Source: CAXXOK01 sp963663285
Lineage (GTDB): Bacteria > Bacillota > Clostridia > Christensenellales > Aristaeellaceae
Reading direction: 5' to 3'
Assembly (NCBI GenBank): GCA_963663285.2
Contig: CAXXNI010000004.1
Coordinates: 1,178,001 to 1,242,000 of the forward strand
DNA length: 64,000 bases
Notes under the pieces: model-generated
The model's input: the letters and a program-made list of their open reading frames with translations, nothing else
What the model was told of the DNA's origin: nothing
Database searches by the model: none
Translations under genes and position numbers: made by a program
In this document: in pieces, positions 42,579-50,671 of the stretch
Numbering within the stretch: the first letter of the stretch is position 1
Layout: the number at the start of each line of letters is the position of its first letter

Positions 42579-43829
42579 ATGTATCAAACCACCAATACTC
42601 GCGGCAAGCAAATTGCCCGGGAGGTTACCCTGCGTGATCCCAGTGCGTTTATCTCGCTGGTAGGCGCGGACGGCAATGGTAAAAACGCCTTCCTGCCGAT
42701 GGGGGACAGCTTGCTCAGCCGTCATTTGCTGCTGCTGGGTGCGCCGGGCACAGGCAAAACCAATATGATGTTCCACCTGTTTCGCAACCTGCGCGTCAAC
42801 CTGACCGACGAAGATGTGTTGGTGGTTTTTGACCCTTCGGGAGAATATTTTTCGCAGTTCGGGCAGCAGGGCGATATTGTGTTTGCCAATGACCAACGCG
42901 CATCCGACGGCAGCGGCGAGGGGCAGTGGAACCTGTTTACGGAACTGACGGACGATGATCGCCTGATACAGGATGCGACGGCGCTTTGTGTGTCGCTTCT
43001 GCCGGATTCCAATACGGAGGCAAGCAGTGCCAAAACCCTTGCGGCGGCGCGGGATTTACTGTTGGCGCTGATGGTGTATCTCAGCCGTCAGGAGGATGCG
43101 ACACTGCGCAACAACGAAACATTGCGCGCACTGATCGACGATTTTGATCCGGAAAGCATGCTGGCGATTCTGGACAGCCTGCCGGAGCTGCGCACGACGG
43201 GCATGTATTTGAAAGCGCCGGAAAGTATGGAAACACAAAGTGTCATCGCCCTATTAAAAAAAGCGGGCCGCGAGCTTTTGCAAGGGCGGTTTGGCGCGGA
43301 AGGTTCGCTGGGAATCCGGCGGACGTTGCGGCGTAAAAAAGGCAAGACGGTTTTTATTTGCGGCGACAGCGGTTTAACTGGCGGTGAAGTATATGCTACC
43401 CTGCTGGATTTATGCTTGCAGGAAGTTCTTTTCCGCGCGGAGAATGAAGGTAACGTCTACCTGCTGATGGACCATATAGGTGTTTTACCGAAACTACATT
43501 ATTTACAGGCTGCGTTGCAATTCGGACGTGCCAAAGGGCTGCGGCTGATGCTGGCAGCCCGCGGCGCTGCGCAGTTTTCCGGGCGGTACGGTGAAACGGA
43601 TGCGCAGGACTTGCTGGCGGCGTTTGGCACCGTTGTTGCATTTGCGCTGCACGAGGGTGCGGCACGTACATTCGTCAAAGAGCTGTATGGCACGGTACGG
43701 CTGGATACCAAGCCGGATACATACCTGATTGGGGACGAGGAACTGGCCACTTTGCAGACGGGTGAAAGCATCGTGGCGACCTTCCAAACCCTGCCTTTCT
43801 ATTTCCGTATGAAGCGCTATGGCGCATAA
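42579..43829 (+). CDS. VirD4/TraD-like coupling ATPase, orphan and soluble
   Basis: A 416-residue P-loop ATPase of the HerA/VirD4 clade. Walker A is GAPGTGKTN at 54-62; then VLVVFDPSGEYFSQF (VirD4 has DPKGEL), a Walker-B-like NVYLLMDHIG where the usual DE is DH, and FGRAKGLRLMLAARGAAQFS plus RYGETDAQDLLAAFGTVVAF, matching the sensor region and YG motif of coupling proteins. The membrane-anchoring N-terminal domain of VirD4 is missing. No relaxase, VirB4 or pilus gene is near. GAAAGGAGC precedes the ATG. The Asp-His change may alter ATP hydrolysis. Confidence 0.78.
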   Translation: MYQTTNTRGKQIAREVTLRDPSAFISLVGADGNGKNAFLPMGDSLLSRHLLLLGAPGTGKTNMMFHLFRNLRVNLTDEDVLVVFDPSGEYFSQFGQQGDIVFANDQRASDGSGEGQWNLFTELTDDDRLIQDATALCVSLLPDSNTEASSAKTLAAARDLLLALMVYLSRQEDATLRNNETLRALIDDFDPESMLAILDSLPELRTTGMYLKAPESMETQSVIALLKKAGRELLQGRFGAEGSLGIRRTLRRKKGKTVFICGDSGLTGGEVYATLLDLCLQEVLFRAENEGNVYLLMDHIGVLPKLHYLQAALQFGRAKGLRLMLAARGAAQFSGRYGETDAQDLLAAFGTVVAFALHEGAARTFVKELYGTVRLDTKPDTYLIGDEELATLQTGESIVATFQTLPFYFRMKRYGA

Positions 43830-43888
43830 ACAATAACCGCTAAACTGGGAAACTCGCAATAAATAACAAATACAAGGAGGAACACACC

Positions 43889-44596
43889 ATGAAACTGACA
43901 CCCCATGATATTGCCAAAATGCTGGATCACAGCACCCTGAAACCGTTTATGACGCAAGATGACATACGCGAAGGCTGCGAAACCGCGTTGAAATATGACA
44001 CCGCAAGCGTATGCGCCCGCCCCGCCGATATGAAGCTGGTGGCGAAAATGCTGGCGGGCAGCGATGTGCGCGTGTGCACGGTCATCGGGTTTCCGCACGG
44101 CAACCACCTGCCGGAGATAAAACTGGCAGAGTCAAAAGCGGCACTGGACGACGGCTGCGAAGAACTGGACATGGTTATTAACATCGGCCGTTTGATTGCC
44201 GGAGAAGACGACTATGTGCAAAAAGAGATCAAGGATATTTGTGATCTGGCGCACAGCCGCAGCGCTAAGGTGAAGGTAATCATTGAAACCTGCTACCTGA
44301 CCGACGAGCAGAAAGTGCGCGTTTGCAAACTGGCCGCCGCTGCCGGTGCGGACTGGGTAAAAACCAGCACAGGGTACGGCTCGGCTGGCTGCAAGGTGGA
44401 GGATGTAAAGCTGATGCGCGCAAGCGTGCCAGAAAATTGCCAGGTCAAAGGCTCTGGCGGCATTCGCGATTTGGATATGGTATTGGCAGTTCGCGCGGCG
44501 GGCGCGACACGCTGCGGCGTATCCGCATCCGAACCCATAATGGCAGAGGCGGAACGGCGCTATGCGCTGGGTACGCTGGAAGAAGTGCAAGGCTAA
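43889..44596 (+). CDS. deoC: Deoxyribose-phosphate aldolase
   Basis: Cleaves 2-deoxyribose-5-phosphate to glyceraldehyde-3-phosphate and acetaldehyde in deoxynucleoside catabolism. The 235-residue TIM-barrel enzyme has LDHSTLKPFMT at the N-terminus, CTVIGFPHGN, the proton-relay lysine region VKVIIETCYL, and the Schiff-base lysine in DWVKTSTGYG. AAGGAGGAACACACC precedes the ATG. It follows the ATPase gene by 59 bases, so read-through from the cluster is possible, and it has its own strong terminator. Confidence 0.97.
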   Translation: MKLTPHDIAKMLDHSTLKPFMTQDDIREGCETALKYDTASVCARPADMKLVAKMLAGSDVRVCTVIGFPHGNHLPEIKLAESKAALDDGCEELDMVINIGRLIAGEDDYVQKEIKDICDLAHSRSAKVKVIIETCYLTDEQKVRVCKLAAAAGADWVKTSTGYGSAGCKVEDVKLMRASVPENCQVKGSGGIRDLDMVLAVRAAGATRCGVSASEPIMAEAERRYALGTLEEVQG

Positions 44597-44602
44597 TTAA
44601 AA

Positions 44603-44660
44603 CGGCGCTGCGGCAACATCTGTACGGGTGATGCCGCAGCGCCGAATTTATTGTGTTTTT
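44603..44660 (+). terminator. Terminator after deoC
   Basis: Perfect 13-bp stem (CGGCGCTGCGGCA / TGCCGCAGCGCCG) with a 16-base loop, followed by a T-rich tail. Confidence 0.85.
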
Positions 44661-44662
44661 AC

Positions 44663-44692
44663 TTGACAATCGACCGTTTTTTTTGGTATTAT
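44663..44692 (+). promoter_or_regulatory. Promoter of rplM-rpsI
   Basis: TTGACA at 44663-44668, an 18-base spacer, TATTAT at 44687-44692. Confidence 0.78.
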
Positions 44693-44699
44693 CTTTTTT

Positions 44700-44800
44700 G
44701 GCATCAATAAACTCCGCCAGCCCCGGAACGTTTATTGGACAGGCGCGCGTTTGCTGACCATCAAACGCCGCAAAGAGCGATAGCTTACATTCCTTGAAGG
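44700..44800 (+). ncRNA. Structured leader of rplM (candidate L13 leader)
   Basis: The roughly 110-base leader forms stems AATAAAC (44706-44712) with GTTTATT (44730-44736), and GCGTTTG (44747-44753) with CAAACGC (44762-44768). L13 leaders that bind the r-protein to repress rplM-rpsI are known in Firmicutes; position and architecture agree, but the family assignment needs a covariance search. Confidence 0.5.
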
Positions 44801-44811
44801 AGGAAATCAAC

Positions 44812-45243
44812 TTGAAAACGTACATGGCCAAAGCCGCGGACGTGCAGCGTAAATGGTATGTTGTAGACGCGGAAGGCGTTGTGTTGGGTCGTCTTGCCTC
44901 GCAGGTCGCATCGGTGCTGCGCGGAAAGAACAAACCCACTTTCACCCCCCATGTGGATACGGGCGATTATGTAATCATCATCAACGCGGAAAAAGTGGTG
45001 CTGACCGGTAAAAAGCTGGATCAGAAGGTATATTACAGCCACAGTGGATTCCCGGGCGGCCTCAGCGAGACCGTTTACCGTCACCTGATGGAAGACAAAC
45101 CCGAGTTCGCCGTGAAAAAAGCGATCATCGGTATGCTTCCCAAGGGACCTCTGGGCCGCAAGATGGCGAAGAAGCTGCGCGTATACGCGGGTTCCGAGCA
45201 CGAGTATGCAGCCTGCAAACCCGAGATGCTGGAACTGAAGTAA
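44812..45243 (+). CDS. rplM: 50S ribosomal protein L13
   Basis: Early assembly protein of the large subunit. The 143-residue product begins, from a TTG at 44812, as (M)KTYMAKAADVQRKWYVVDAE and has GLSETVYRHLMEDKPEF and the C-terminal LPKGPLGRKMAKKLRVYAGSEH typical of L13. The TTG start is supported by AAGGAGG at 44798-44804, seven bases upstream, and by the MKTYMAK start of relatives. Followed by rpsI after 25 bases. In many Firmicutes these two genes follow rplQ-ecfA-ecfT-truA; here they are 42 kb from rplQ with their own promoter. Confidence 0.97.
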   Translation: MKTYMAKAADVQRKWYVVDAEGVVLGRLASQVASVLRGKNKPTFTPHVDTGDYVIIINAEKVVLTGKKLDQKVYYSHSGFPGGLSETVYRHLMEDKPEFAVKKAIIGMLPKGPLGRKMAKKLRVYAGSEHEYAACKPEMLELK

Positions 45244-45268
45244 ACGGACGCAAAGGAGTTAGATTACC

Positions 45269-45661
45269 ATGGCTAAGGTTGAATATAATGCCGTAGGTCG
45301 TCGCAAAAAGGCGATTGCCCGCGTCCGTCTGGTCGCAGGCGACGGAAAAATCATCATCAACAAACGCGATTTGGATAACTATTTCGGTCTTGAGACCCTC
45401 AAGATGACCGTTCGCCAGCCCTTGGAACTGACCAAGGCGGGTGGCGAAATGGATATTTTGGTCACCGTCACCGGCGGCGGCCTCACCGGTCAGGCGGGCG
45501 CGATCCGTCACGGCATCAGCCGCGCGCTCATCAAGGCCAATCCCGAACTGCGCGACAGCCTTAAAAAGGCCGGGTTCCTGACCCGCGATCCGCGCATGAA
45601 AGAGCGTAAGAAGTACGGCCTCAAAGCCGCGCGTCGTGCACCCCAGTTCAGCAAGCGCTAA
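45269..45661 (+). CDS. rpsI: 30S ribosomal protein S9
   Basis: Head protein of the 30S subunit whose C-terminal tail touches P-site tRNA. The 130-residue product has VGRRKKAIARVRLVAGDGKI, GGLTGQAGAIRHGISRALI and the conserved basic end KYGLKAARRAPQFSKR. AAGGAG precedes the ATG. Co-transcribed with rplM. Confidence 0.98.
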   Translation: MAKVEYNAVGRRKKAIARVRLVAGDGKIIINKRDLDNYFGLETLKMTVRQPLELTKAGGEMDILVTVTGGGLTGQAGAIRHGISRALIKANPELRDSLKKAGFLTRDPRMKERKKYGLKAARRAPQFSKR

Positions 45662-45698
45662 TCTTTTTACCGTTTGCAACGGGAATATCGACACAATT

Positions 45699-45740
45699 GG
45701 GGAGCTGTTCGCCGGAATGCGGACGGCTCCCTTTGCTTAT
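45699..45740 (+). terminator. Terminator after rpsI
   Basis: GGGAGCTGTTCGC pairs with GCGGACGGCTCCC (one bulge) at 45700-45731, then TTTGCTT. Confidence 0.65.
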
Positions 45741-45760
45741 AGGCAGGGGGAGGTACGCGT

Positions 45761-46411
45761 ATGCCGGTATGCTATCTGGTAGGGGCGGGTACGTTTACCG
45801 CGCGGGACTTTGCGCCCGGCGCGAATGATTTTGTGATCGCTGCGGATGCGGGTTACAACGCACTGCGCAAAATGGATGTAAAGCCCGATTTGCTGGTGGG
45901 GGATTTTGATTCGCTTGGCGCTTGCCCGCCGGATGTTCCCACGCATACATTTCCTGTTGAAAAAGATGATACCGATATGGGCCTTGCGCTGAACGAAGGC
46001 TGGGTGCGCGGATACCGGGAATTTATGTTTTATGGCGCGGATGGCGGACGGATGGACCACACGGTGGCGAACCTGCAACTGCTGGGCGGGCTAAGCCGCA
46101 GGGGCGCGCATGCACGAATGGTATGCGGTACCTACGATATTTACACCGTTACAAATGGTACGCTTTCCTTGCCACCGCGGGAGAAAAGAACCATTGTTTC
46201 CGTGTTTTGCCATGGCGCAAAGGCCGCAGGCGTTACACTGCGGGGACTCAAATTCCCGCTTTTAGACGCAACGCTGACCTGCGACCATCCGCTGGGAGTC
46301 AGCAACGAGTATGAAGCCCCCCTTGCGGAAGTGACGGTTGCGGAGGGAACCTTACTTGTTTTTATCGCTTTGACCATGAAAGCGCACGAGGAGGAACAAC
46401 CGCTTTTGTAG
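45761..46411 (+). CDS. thiN: Thiamine pyrophosphokinase
   Basis: Converts thiamine to thiamine pyrophosphate with ATP. The 216-residue protein has AADAGYNALRKMDVKPDLLV followed by GDFDSLG, the EKDDTDMGLAL motif, and GADGGRMDHTVANLQLL, all diagnostic of the family. The C-terminal half is the beta-sandwich substrate domain. A GGGGGAGG ribosome-binding site precedes the ATG. No other thiamine gene or TPP riboswitch is near. It follows the rpsI terminator. Confidence 0.94.
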   Translation: MPVCYLVGAGTFTARDFAPGANDFVIAADAGYNALRKMDVKPDLLVGDFDSLGACPPDVPTHTFPVEKDDTDMGLALNEGWVRGYREFMFYGADGGRMDHTVANLQLLGGLSRRGAHARMVCGTYDIYTVTNGTLSLPPREKRTIVSVFCHGAKAAGVTLRGLKFPLLDATLTCDHPLGVSNEYEAPLAEVTVAEGTLLVFIALTMKAHEEEQPLL

Positions 46412-46488
46412 TTTGCATGTTTTCGACGTTTTGATGTGGTTTTGTGCAAAACAAAACGCTTAAAACGCAGCAGCTGCGCGTGGAACGG

Positions 46489-46517
46489 TTGCAATTCCAC
46501 GCCCTGTGCGCTATACT
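46489..46517 (+). promoter_or_regulatory. Promoter of the glycosyltransferase gene
   Basis: TTGCAA at 46489-46494, a 17-base spacer, TATACT at 46512-46517. Confidence 0.72.
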
Positions 46518-46554
46518 ATGCCGTGGATAAGAGCGCGCAGGGGAGGCGAAGCGA

Positions 46555-47904
46555 ATGCGGTTTACGATGATCTGCATCGGTTCCACCGGCGATGTAAAAC
46601 CCTATGTGTTGTTGGGAAACGAATTGCAAAAACGCGGCCATGATGTCGCTATATGCGCCTTTACGGAATTTGAAACGCTGGCCAAGAAAAACGGCCTGCG
46701 TTTTTATCCGTTATCAGGGGACGTGCATGCTTTTATGAGCAGCATTATGAAGCCCGGCACGAAAGGCGTTTCTTATTTAAAACAGATACGCTCCATTTTT
46801 CTGGAGATATTATCGCCCTTTTTACACGATCTGGAGGCTGCCTGCACTGATGCCGAAGTGATTGTATCCACCTATTTTGGTGAAGTGATCCAATCTATTG
46901 CGGAGCAAAAGGGCGTACCCTTTATTAAAACCCATTACTTTCCCATGGACCCGACCGCGCAGATGCCCATTTCATCTGCTCCGGGGCTGCGGATGGGCCG
47001 GGTATGGAACCGTACCAGCTACATGCTGGCTTATTTAATGGTCAGTACGCTGGAAATGTACTATCTCAAGAACTGGCGCAGAGGGAACGATATGCCTGCA
47101 CGCAGGCTGCGAAGCGCGCCCAGAAACCAGATCGGCGGATGCCGTGTGCCTGTTTTGTATGCCATGAGCCCGCTGCTGGTATCCCGCCCGGCGGATTGGG
47201 ATGATAATATTTATATGACGGGGTTTTGGCTGGATCAGCAGGAAACGGAATATGAGCCGTTGCCGGAACTGGCTGCCTTTTTAGCGGCGGAGCCCAAACC
47301 GGTATACATCGGGTTTGGGTCGATGACCAGCGGAGACATGCAGGAGACGCTTGGCATCGTTCTTGAGGCGGTAAAGCGCAGCGGTATCCGGGCGGTGCTG
47401 GCCACCGGGTGGAGCAACAGCGAAACCGAGGATTGCGATAGTGTGTATGTTATGCGGCAATATGTGCCGCACGATTGGCTGTTTACCCGTGTCAGTGCGG
47501 TAGTCCACCACGGAGGCGCAGGCACGACGGCTTCTGGCTTGTGCGCCGGAAAACCAACGCTTGTCATTCCCTTTGGCGGCGACCAGCCGTTTTGGGCGCT
47601 GCGTGTACGGCTATTGGGCTTGGGGCCAAAGCCCATCCGGCGGGAGAAATTGACGGCGGCGAAACTGGCGCAGGCGCTGACCCGGCTGACCACGGAAGAT
47701 AAATACCGGGTTGCGGCGGAGCGAATCGGCAAGCGCCTGCGTGCGGAGAACGGCATCGGTAACGCTGCCGATATTATCCTGCGCGAAGCGGAACGCTGGC
47801 CGGCGGAATACGAAGCCTGTTGCGAACGAAAGCGGGTTAAGCGCCATGGTTCACAACGATACAGGCGGGGTAAACATAAACTAAGGCACAAGCGTGTTCA
47901 GTAG
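46555..47904 (+). CDS. UGT-like (GT1) glycosyltransferase
   Basis: A 449-residue glycosyltransferase like bacterial sterol/macrolide glucosyltransferases. The N-terminus (CIGSTGDVKPYVLLGNELQK) and the donor-binding C-terminal motif (AVVHHGGAGTTASGLCAGKP, then PFGGDQPFWA) are clear. Such enzymes use UDP-sugars on lipids, sterols or secondary metabolites; the acceptor here is unknown. A basic extension of about 25 residues ends the protein (KRHGSQRYRRGKHKLRHKRV), which may bind the membrane or nucleic acid and is not part of the catalytic fold. GGGAGGCGAAGCG precedes the ATG. Confidence 0.88.
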   Translation: MRFTMICIGSTGDVKPYVLLGNELQKRGHDVAICAFTEFETLAKKNGLRFYPLSGDVHAFMSSIMKPGTKGVSYLKQIRSIFLEILSPFLHDLEAACTDAEVIVSTYFGEVIQSIAEQKGVPFIKTHYFPMDPTAQMPISSAPGLRMGRVWNRTSYMLAYLMVSTLEMYYLKNWRRGNDMPARRLRSAPRNQIGGCRVPVLYAMSPLLVSRPADWDDNIYMTGFWLDQQETEYEPLPELAAFLAAEPKPVYIGFGSMTSGDMQETLGIVLEAVKRSGIRAVLATGWSNSETEDCDSVYVMRQYVPHDWLFTRVSAVVHHGGAGTTASGLCAGKPTLVIPFGGDQPFWALRVRLLGLGPKPIRREKLTAAKLAQALTRLTTEDKYRVAAERIGKRLRAENGIGNAADIILREAERWPAEYEACCERKRVKRHGSQRYRRGKHKLRHKRVQ

Positions 47905-47960
47905 ACCGCGCCGACAGCCCCGACCCGCAGTATGACGACTGCAGAAGGTAGGTTACCAGC

Positions 47961-48224
47961 ATGAAAGACCAAAAATTGACCCTTGCTGACTTAAAACCTG
48001 GTGAAAGCGCCGTGGTGGATACCATAGGCGGTGCCGATGCGCTGCACCGGCGTTTACTGGACATGGGCTTAACGCCCGGCGTAAAGGTGTTGCTGCAAAA
48101 AACAGCGCCCATGGGCGATCCGCTGGAGATTCATTTGCGCGGCTATGCGCTGACACTGCGCATTGACGACGCCAAAAAAATCGGCATCCGGGATGCAAGC
48201 GGGAAAGGCAAGGAGCAGGAATGA
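47961..48224 (+). CDS. feoA: Ferrous iron transport protein FeoA
   Basis: An 87-residue SH3-like cytoplasmic partner of FeoB. It shows LADLKPGESAVVDTIGG, RRLLDMGLTPGVKVLL and PLEIHLRGYALTLR, the family pattern. It overlaps feoB by ATGA. A short C-terminal basic/Lys-Glu tail (GKGKEQE) follows the domain. Confidence 0.94.
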   Translation: MKDQKLTLADLKPGESAVVDTIGGADALHRRLLDMGLTPGVKVLLQKTAPMGDPLEIHLRGYALTLRIDDAKKIGIRDASGKGKEQE

Positions 48225-50431
48225 GCTATACCTTCGCATTAGCAGGGAACCAGAATAGCGGTAAAACAACCCTGTTTAACCAATTGACCGGGAGTAACCA
48301 GCATGTAGGCAACTGGCCTGGTGTGACGGTTGCGCAGAAAACCGGTACAATGATACACCACCATCATGGCAAGCAGGCGCACATCGGCCTGCCCTCGCTG
48401 GGAGGACACCGTTACCGGCACAGTGTACAGCAGGAAGAACCGTCGGGCGGCGGCCACGGCCCGCTGCGGGATGGCCACGGCCCTCACGGCAGTGGAAAAG
48501 GCATGCATAAAGACGATAGCGGCATACTGCAGGGTCTGCCGGAAACCTATACGGACGTAAAGATTGTTGATCTTCCGGGCATTTATTCTTTAAGCCCCTA
48601 CTCGCTGGAGGAAATCGTAAGCCGTAACTATATTGTAAAAGATAAACCGGATGTGGTGATCAACTGTGTTGATGCCACCAATATGGAACGAAACCTGTAC
48701 TTAACCCTGCAATTGCTGGAGCTGGGCCGCCCTACCGTGGTAGCCCTGAACATGATGGACGAGGTGCGCAGCCGGGGTGACAGCATCAATCTGGCGAAGA
48801 TGGAAGAAATCCTCGGCGTGCCGGTGGTTGCAATTTCCGCCCGGAAACGGGAAGGATTGGACGAGCTGGTGCGGCGTGCCATGGAACTGGCGGAAAATAA
48901 AACGCCGCCGAAACGGCTGGATATTTGCGACGGTGCGGCTCACAAAGCGCTGCACGCTATTCGCCACTTGATTGAGCCGCAGGCAATCGCTGCGGATGTA
49001 CGCCCGCGGTATGCGGCGACCAAGCTGTTTGAGGGCGATGCGCCCATGGTGGAACAGCTGAACCTGAGTGCGGAAACCCGCCATATTGTGGATGAAATCC
49101 TGCTTGCCATGGAAAAGGAACTGGGCATGGAACGGGCGGCTGTAATGGCGGATACCCGTTACCGGTTCATTGAAAAGCTGTTGGCTGCCTGCGTAGTACC
49201 CGGCGGTGATGAGCAGGGCAGCACAAGCGACCGCATTGATAGCGTATTGACACATCAGGTTTTTGCCATTCCCGTGTTTTTGCTGATGATGCTGCTTGTT
49301 TTCTACATCACCTTCGGCCCTATCGGGTCTTGGCTGGCGGACGGGTTTGCCGCGCTGGTCAACGCGGGGATTGATGGAATTGCGGTGGCGCTGGCGAACT
49401 GGAATGTGGCGAAATGGGTGCAAAACCTGCTGGTTGGCGGCGTGCTGACCGGTGTGGGCAGCGTGCTCAGCTTCCTGCCCACCATCCTGATTCTGTTTTT
49501 ACTGCTCTCCATTTTGGAGGATAGCGGCTATATGGCGCGCGCGGCATTTTTAATGGACAAGCCGCTTCGTAAAATCGGTTTGAACGGGCGCGCGTTTATC
49601 CCCATGATGATGGGCTTTGGCTGCACGGTTCCTGCCGTAATGAGTGCGCGCAGCATGAATACCCAACGGGATCGCCGGTTTACCATTATGCTTACGCCGT
49701 TTATGAGCTGCGGTGCGAAGGTGCCGATTTACGCACTGTTTACCCGGGCGTTCTTCGGCGGCAATCAGGTGCTGGTGATGAGCATATTTTATCTCGTCGG
49801 TATCCTGATGGCGGTTCTGGCCGGGCTGGTGCTGAAAAAGCTGATGTTCCACGGCGACGCTTCGCCGTTCCTGATGGAATTGCCGAAATACCGCTTGCCC
49901 ACCATACGCAACGTGGGACGGCAATTGTGGGATAAGGGAAGCGATTTTGTTAAACGTGCCTTTACCGTCATTTTTCTGGCGACGCTGGTGGTATGGTTTT
50001 TACAAAGCTTTACCTTCAGTTTGGAGGCTGCGCCTACGGTGGAAGCCAGTATGCTGGGCTCCATTGCCGGGGTGATCGCGCCGGTCTTTGTACCCGCAGG
50101 CTTTGGCAACGTTGCCGCATCCACTGCGGTACTCACCGGTATTATGGCAAAAGAAAGCGTGGTAAGCACGCTGGCGGTCATCAGCGGGGTGGATGCGCAA
50201 AGTGCGCAAATGCTCACGGCGATCCGCGGGGTATTCCCGTCGTCTCTGGCGGCGGTATCCTTCCTGCTGTTTATACTGCTATACATGCCCTGCGTTGCGG
50301 CGTTTGCCGCCATGCGGCGGGAAATGGAAAGCGGCAAGTTCGCGCTGACAACGGTGGCTTCCCAAACGGCTCTGGCATGGGTGGTAGCTACGGTGGTGTA
50401 CCAGGTTGGGCGGCTGCTGGGACTTGGTTAA
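48221..50431 (+). CDS. feoB: Ferrous iron transporter FeoB with a His-rich insertion in its G domain
   Basis: GTP-dependent ferrous iron permease. The 736-residue protein has G1 GNQNSGKTT (9-17), the G2 region GNWPGVTV, G3 DLPG (117-120), G4 NMMD and G5-like SARKREG, then a helical spacer and a membrane domain with paired Gate motifs (LPTILILFLLLSILEDSGYM, GFGCTVPAVMSARSM). About 58 extra residues (about 45-107), glycine-rich with 11 histidines, separate G2 from G3, where related FeoB proteins have about 20. The insertion stays in frame with conserved sequence on both sides, so it is not a frameshift. Confidence 0.95.
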   Translation: MSYTFALAGNQNSGKTTLFNQLTGSNQHVGNWPGVTVAQKTGTMIHHHHGKQAHIGLPSLGGHRYRHSVQQEEPSGGGHGPLRDGHGPHGSGKGMHKDDSGILQGLPETYTDVKIVDLPGIYSLSPYSLEEIVSRNYIVKDKPDVVINCVDATNMERNLYLTLQLLELGRPTVVALNMMDEVRSRGDSINLAKMEEILGVPVVAISARKREGLDELVRRAMELAENKTPPKRLDICDGAAHKALHAIRHLIEPQAIAADVRPRYAATKLFEGDAPMVEQLNLSAETRHIVDEILLAMEKELGMERAAVMADTRYRFIEKLLAACVVPGGDEQGSTSDRIDSVLTHQVFAIPVFLLMMLLVFYITFGPIGSWLADGFAALVNAGIDGIAVALANWNVAKWVQNLLVGGVLTGVGSVLSFLPTILILFLLLSILEDSGYMARAAFLMDKPLRKIGLNGRAFIPMMMGFGCTVPAVMSARSMNTQRDRRFTIMLTPFMSCGAKVPIYALFTRAFFGGNQVLVMSIFYLVGILMAVLAGLVLKKLMFHGDASPFLMELPKYRLPTIRNVGRQLWDKGSDFVKRAFTVIFLATLVVWFLQSFTFSLEAAPTVEASMLGSIAGVIAPVFVPAGFGNVAASTAVLTGIMAKESVVSTLAVISGVDAQSAQMLTAIRGVFPSSLAAVSFLLFILLYMPCVAAFAAMRREMESGKFALTTVASQTALAWVVATVVYQVGRLLGLG
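48353..48541 (+). other. Coding region of the histidine-rich insertion in FeoB
   Basis: Encodes residues about 45-107, including HHHHGKQAH, GGHRYRH, GGGHGPLRDGHGPHG and KGMHKDD. Base composition shifts to CAC/CAT and GGC codons. It replaces the normal short loop after switch I. Confidence 0.8.
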
Positions 50432-50482
50432 CAGTTTGATTGGAAATTTAAAGACAGGACCTTTTGGTAAAGGAGAATGAAT

Positions 50483-50671
50483 ATGCTGGGAACCACCTTA
50501 TCCATCGTACTTCCGGTGGTGGTGATCGGCTACGGTGTTTGGCTCGCGATTCGGCTGATTCGTAACCGTAAAAAAGGCGTTGGCTGCAGCGGCGGCTGCG
50601 GCAGCTGCCCCTACGCAGGACGCTGCCATGAACAAAGCAATGTGGAGAAGAAAGGCAGCAAACATGACTGA
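50483..50671 (+). CDS. FeoB-associated Cys-rich membrane protein
   Basis: A 62-residue protein with one hydrophobic helix (about 5-24, LSIVLPVVVIGYGVWLAIRL) and a cysteine cluster after it (CSGGCGSCPYAGRC), the pattern of the FeoB-associated Cys-rich family found behind feoB in Firmicutes. It may handle iron at the inner membrane face; the function is not established. The ATG at 50483 follows AAAGGAG by seven bases; an in-frame ATG at 50477 is too close. It overlaps nrdG by eight bases. Confidence 0.85.
   Translation: MLGTTLSIVLPVVVIGYGVWLAIRLIRNRKKGVGCSGGCGSCPYAGRCHEQSNVEKKGSKHD

Noticed and set aside
38998..43829. Integrative conjugative element or plasmid remnant
   Set aside because: No integrase, relaxase, VirB4, attachment repeats or tRNA flank; flanks are housekeeping genes and codon use looks native.
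48221..48560. Frameshift as explanation of the FeoB insertion
   Set aside because: Reading frame is the same before and after; the conserved G2 and G3 motifs are both in frame 48221, so it is a true insertion.
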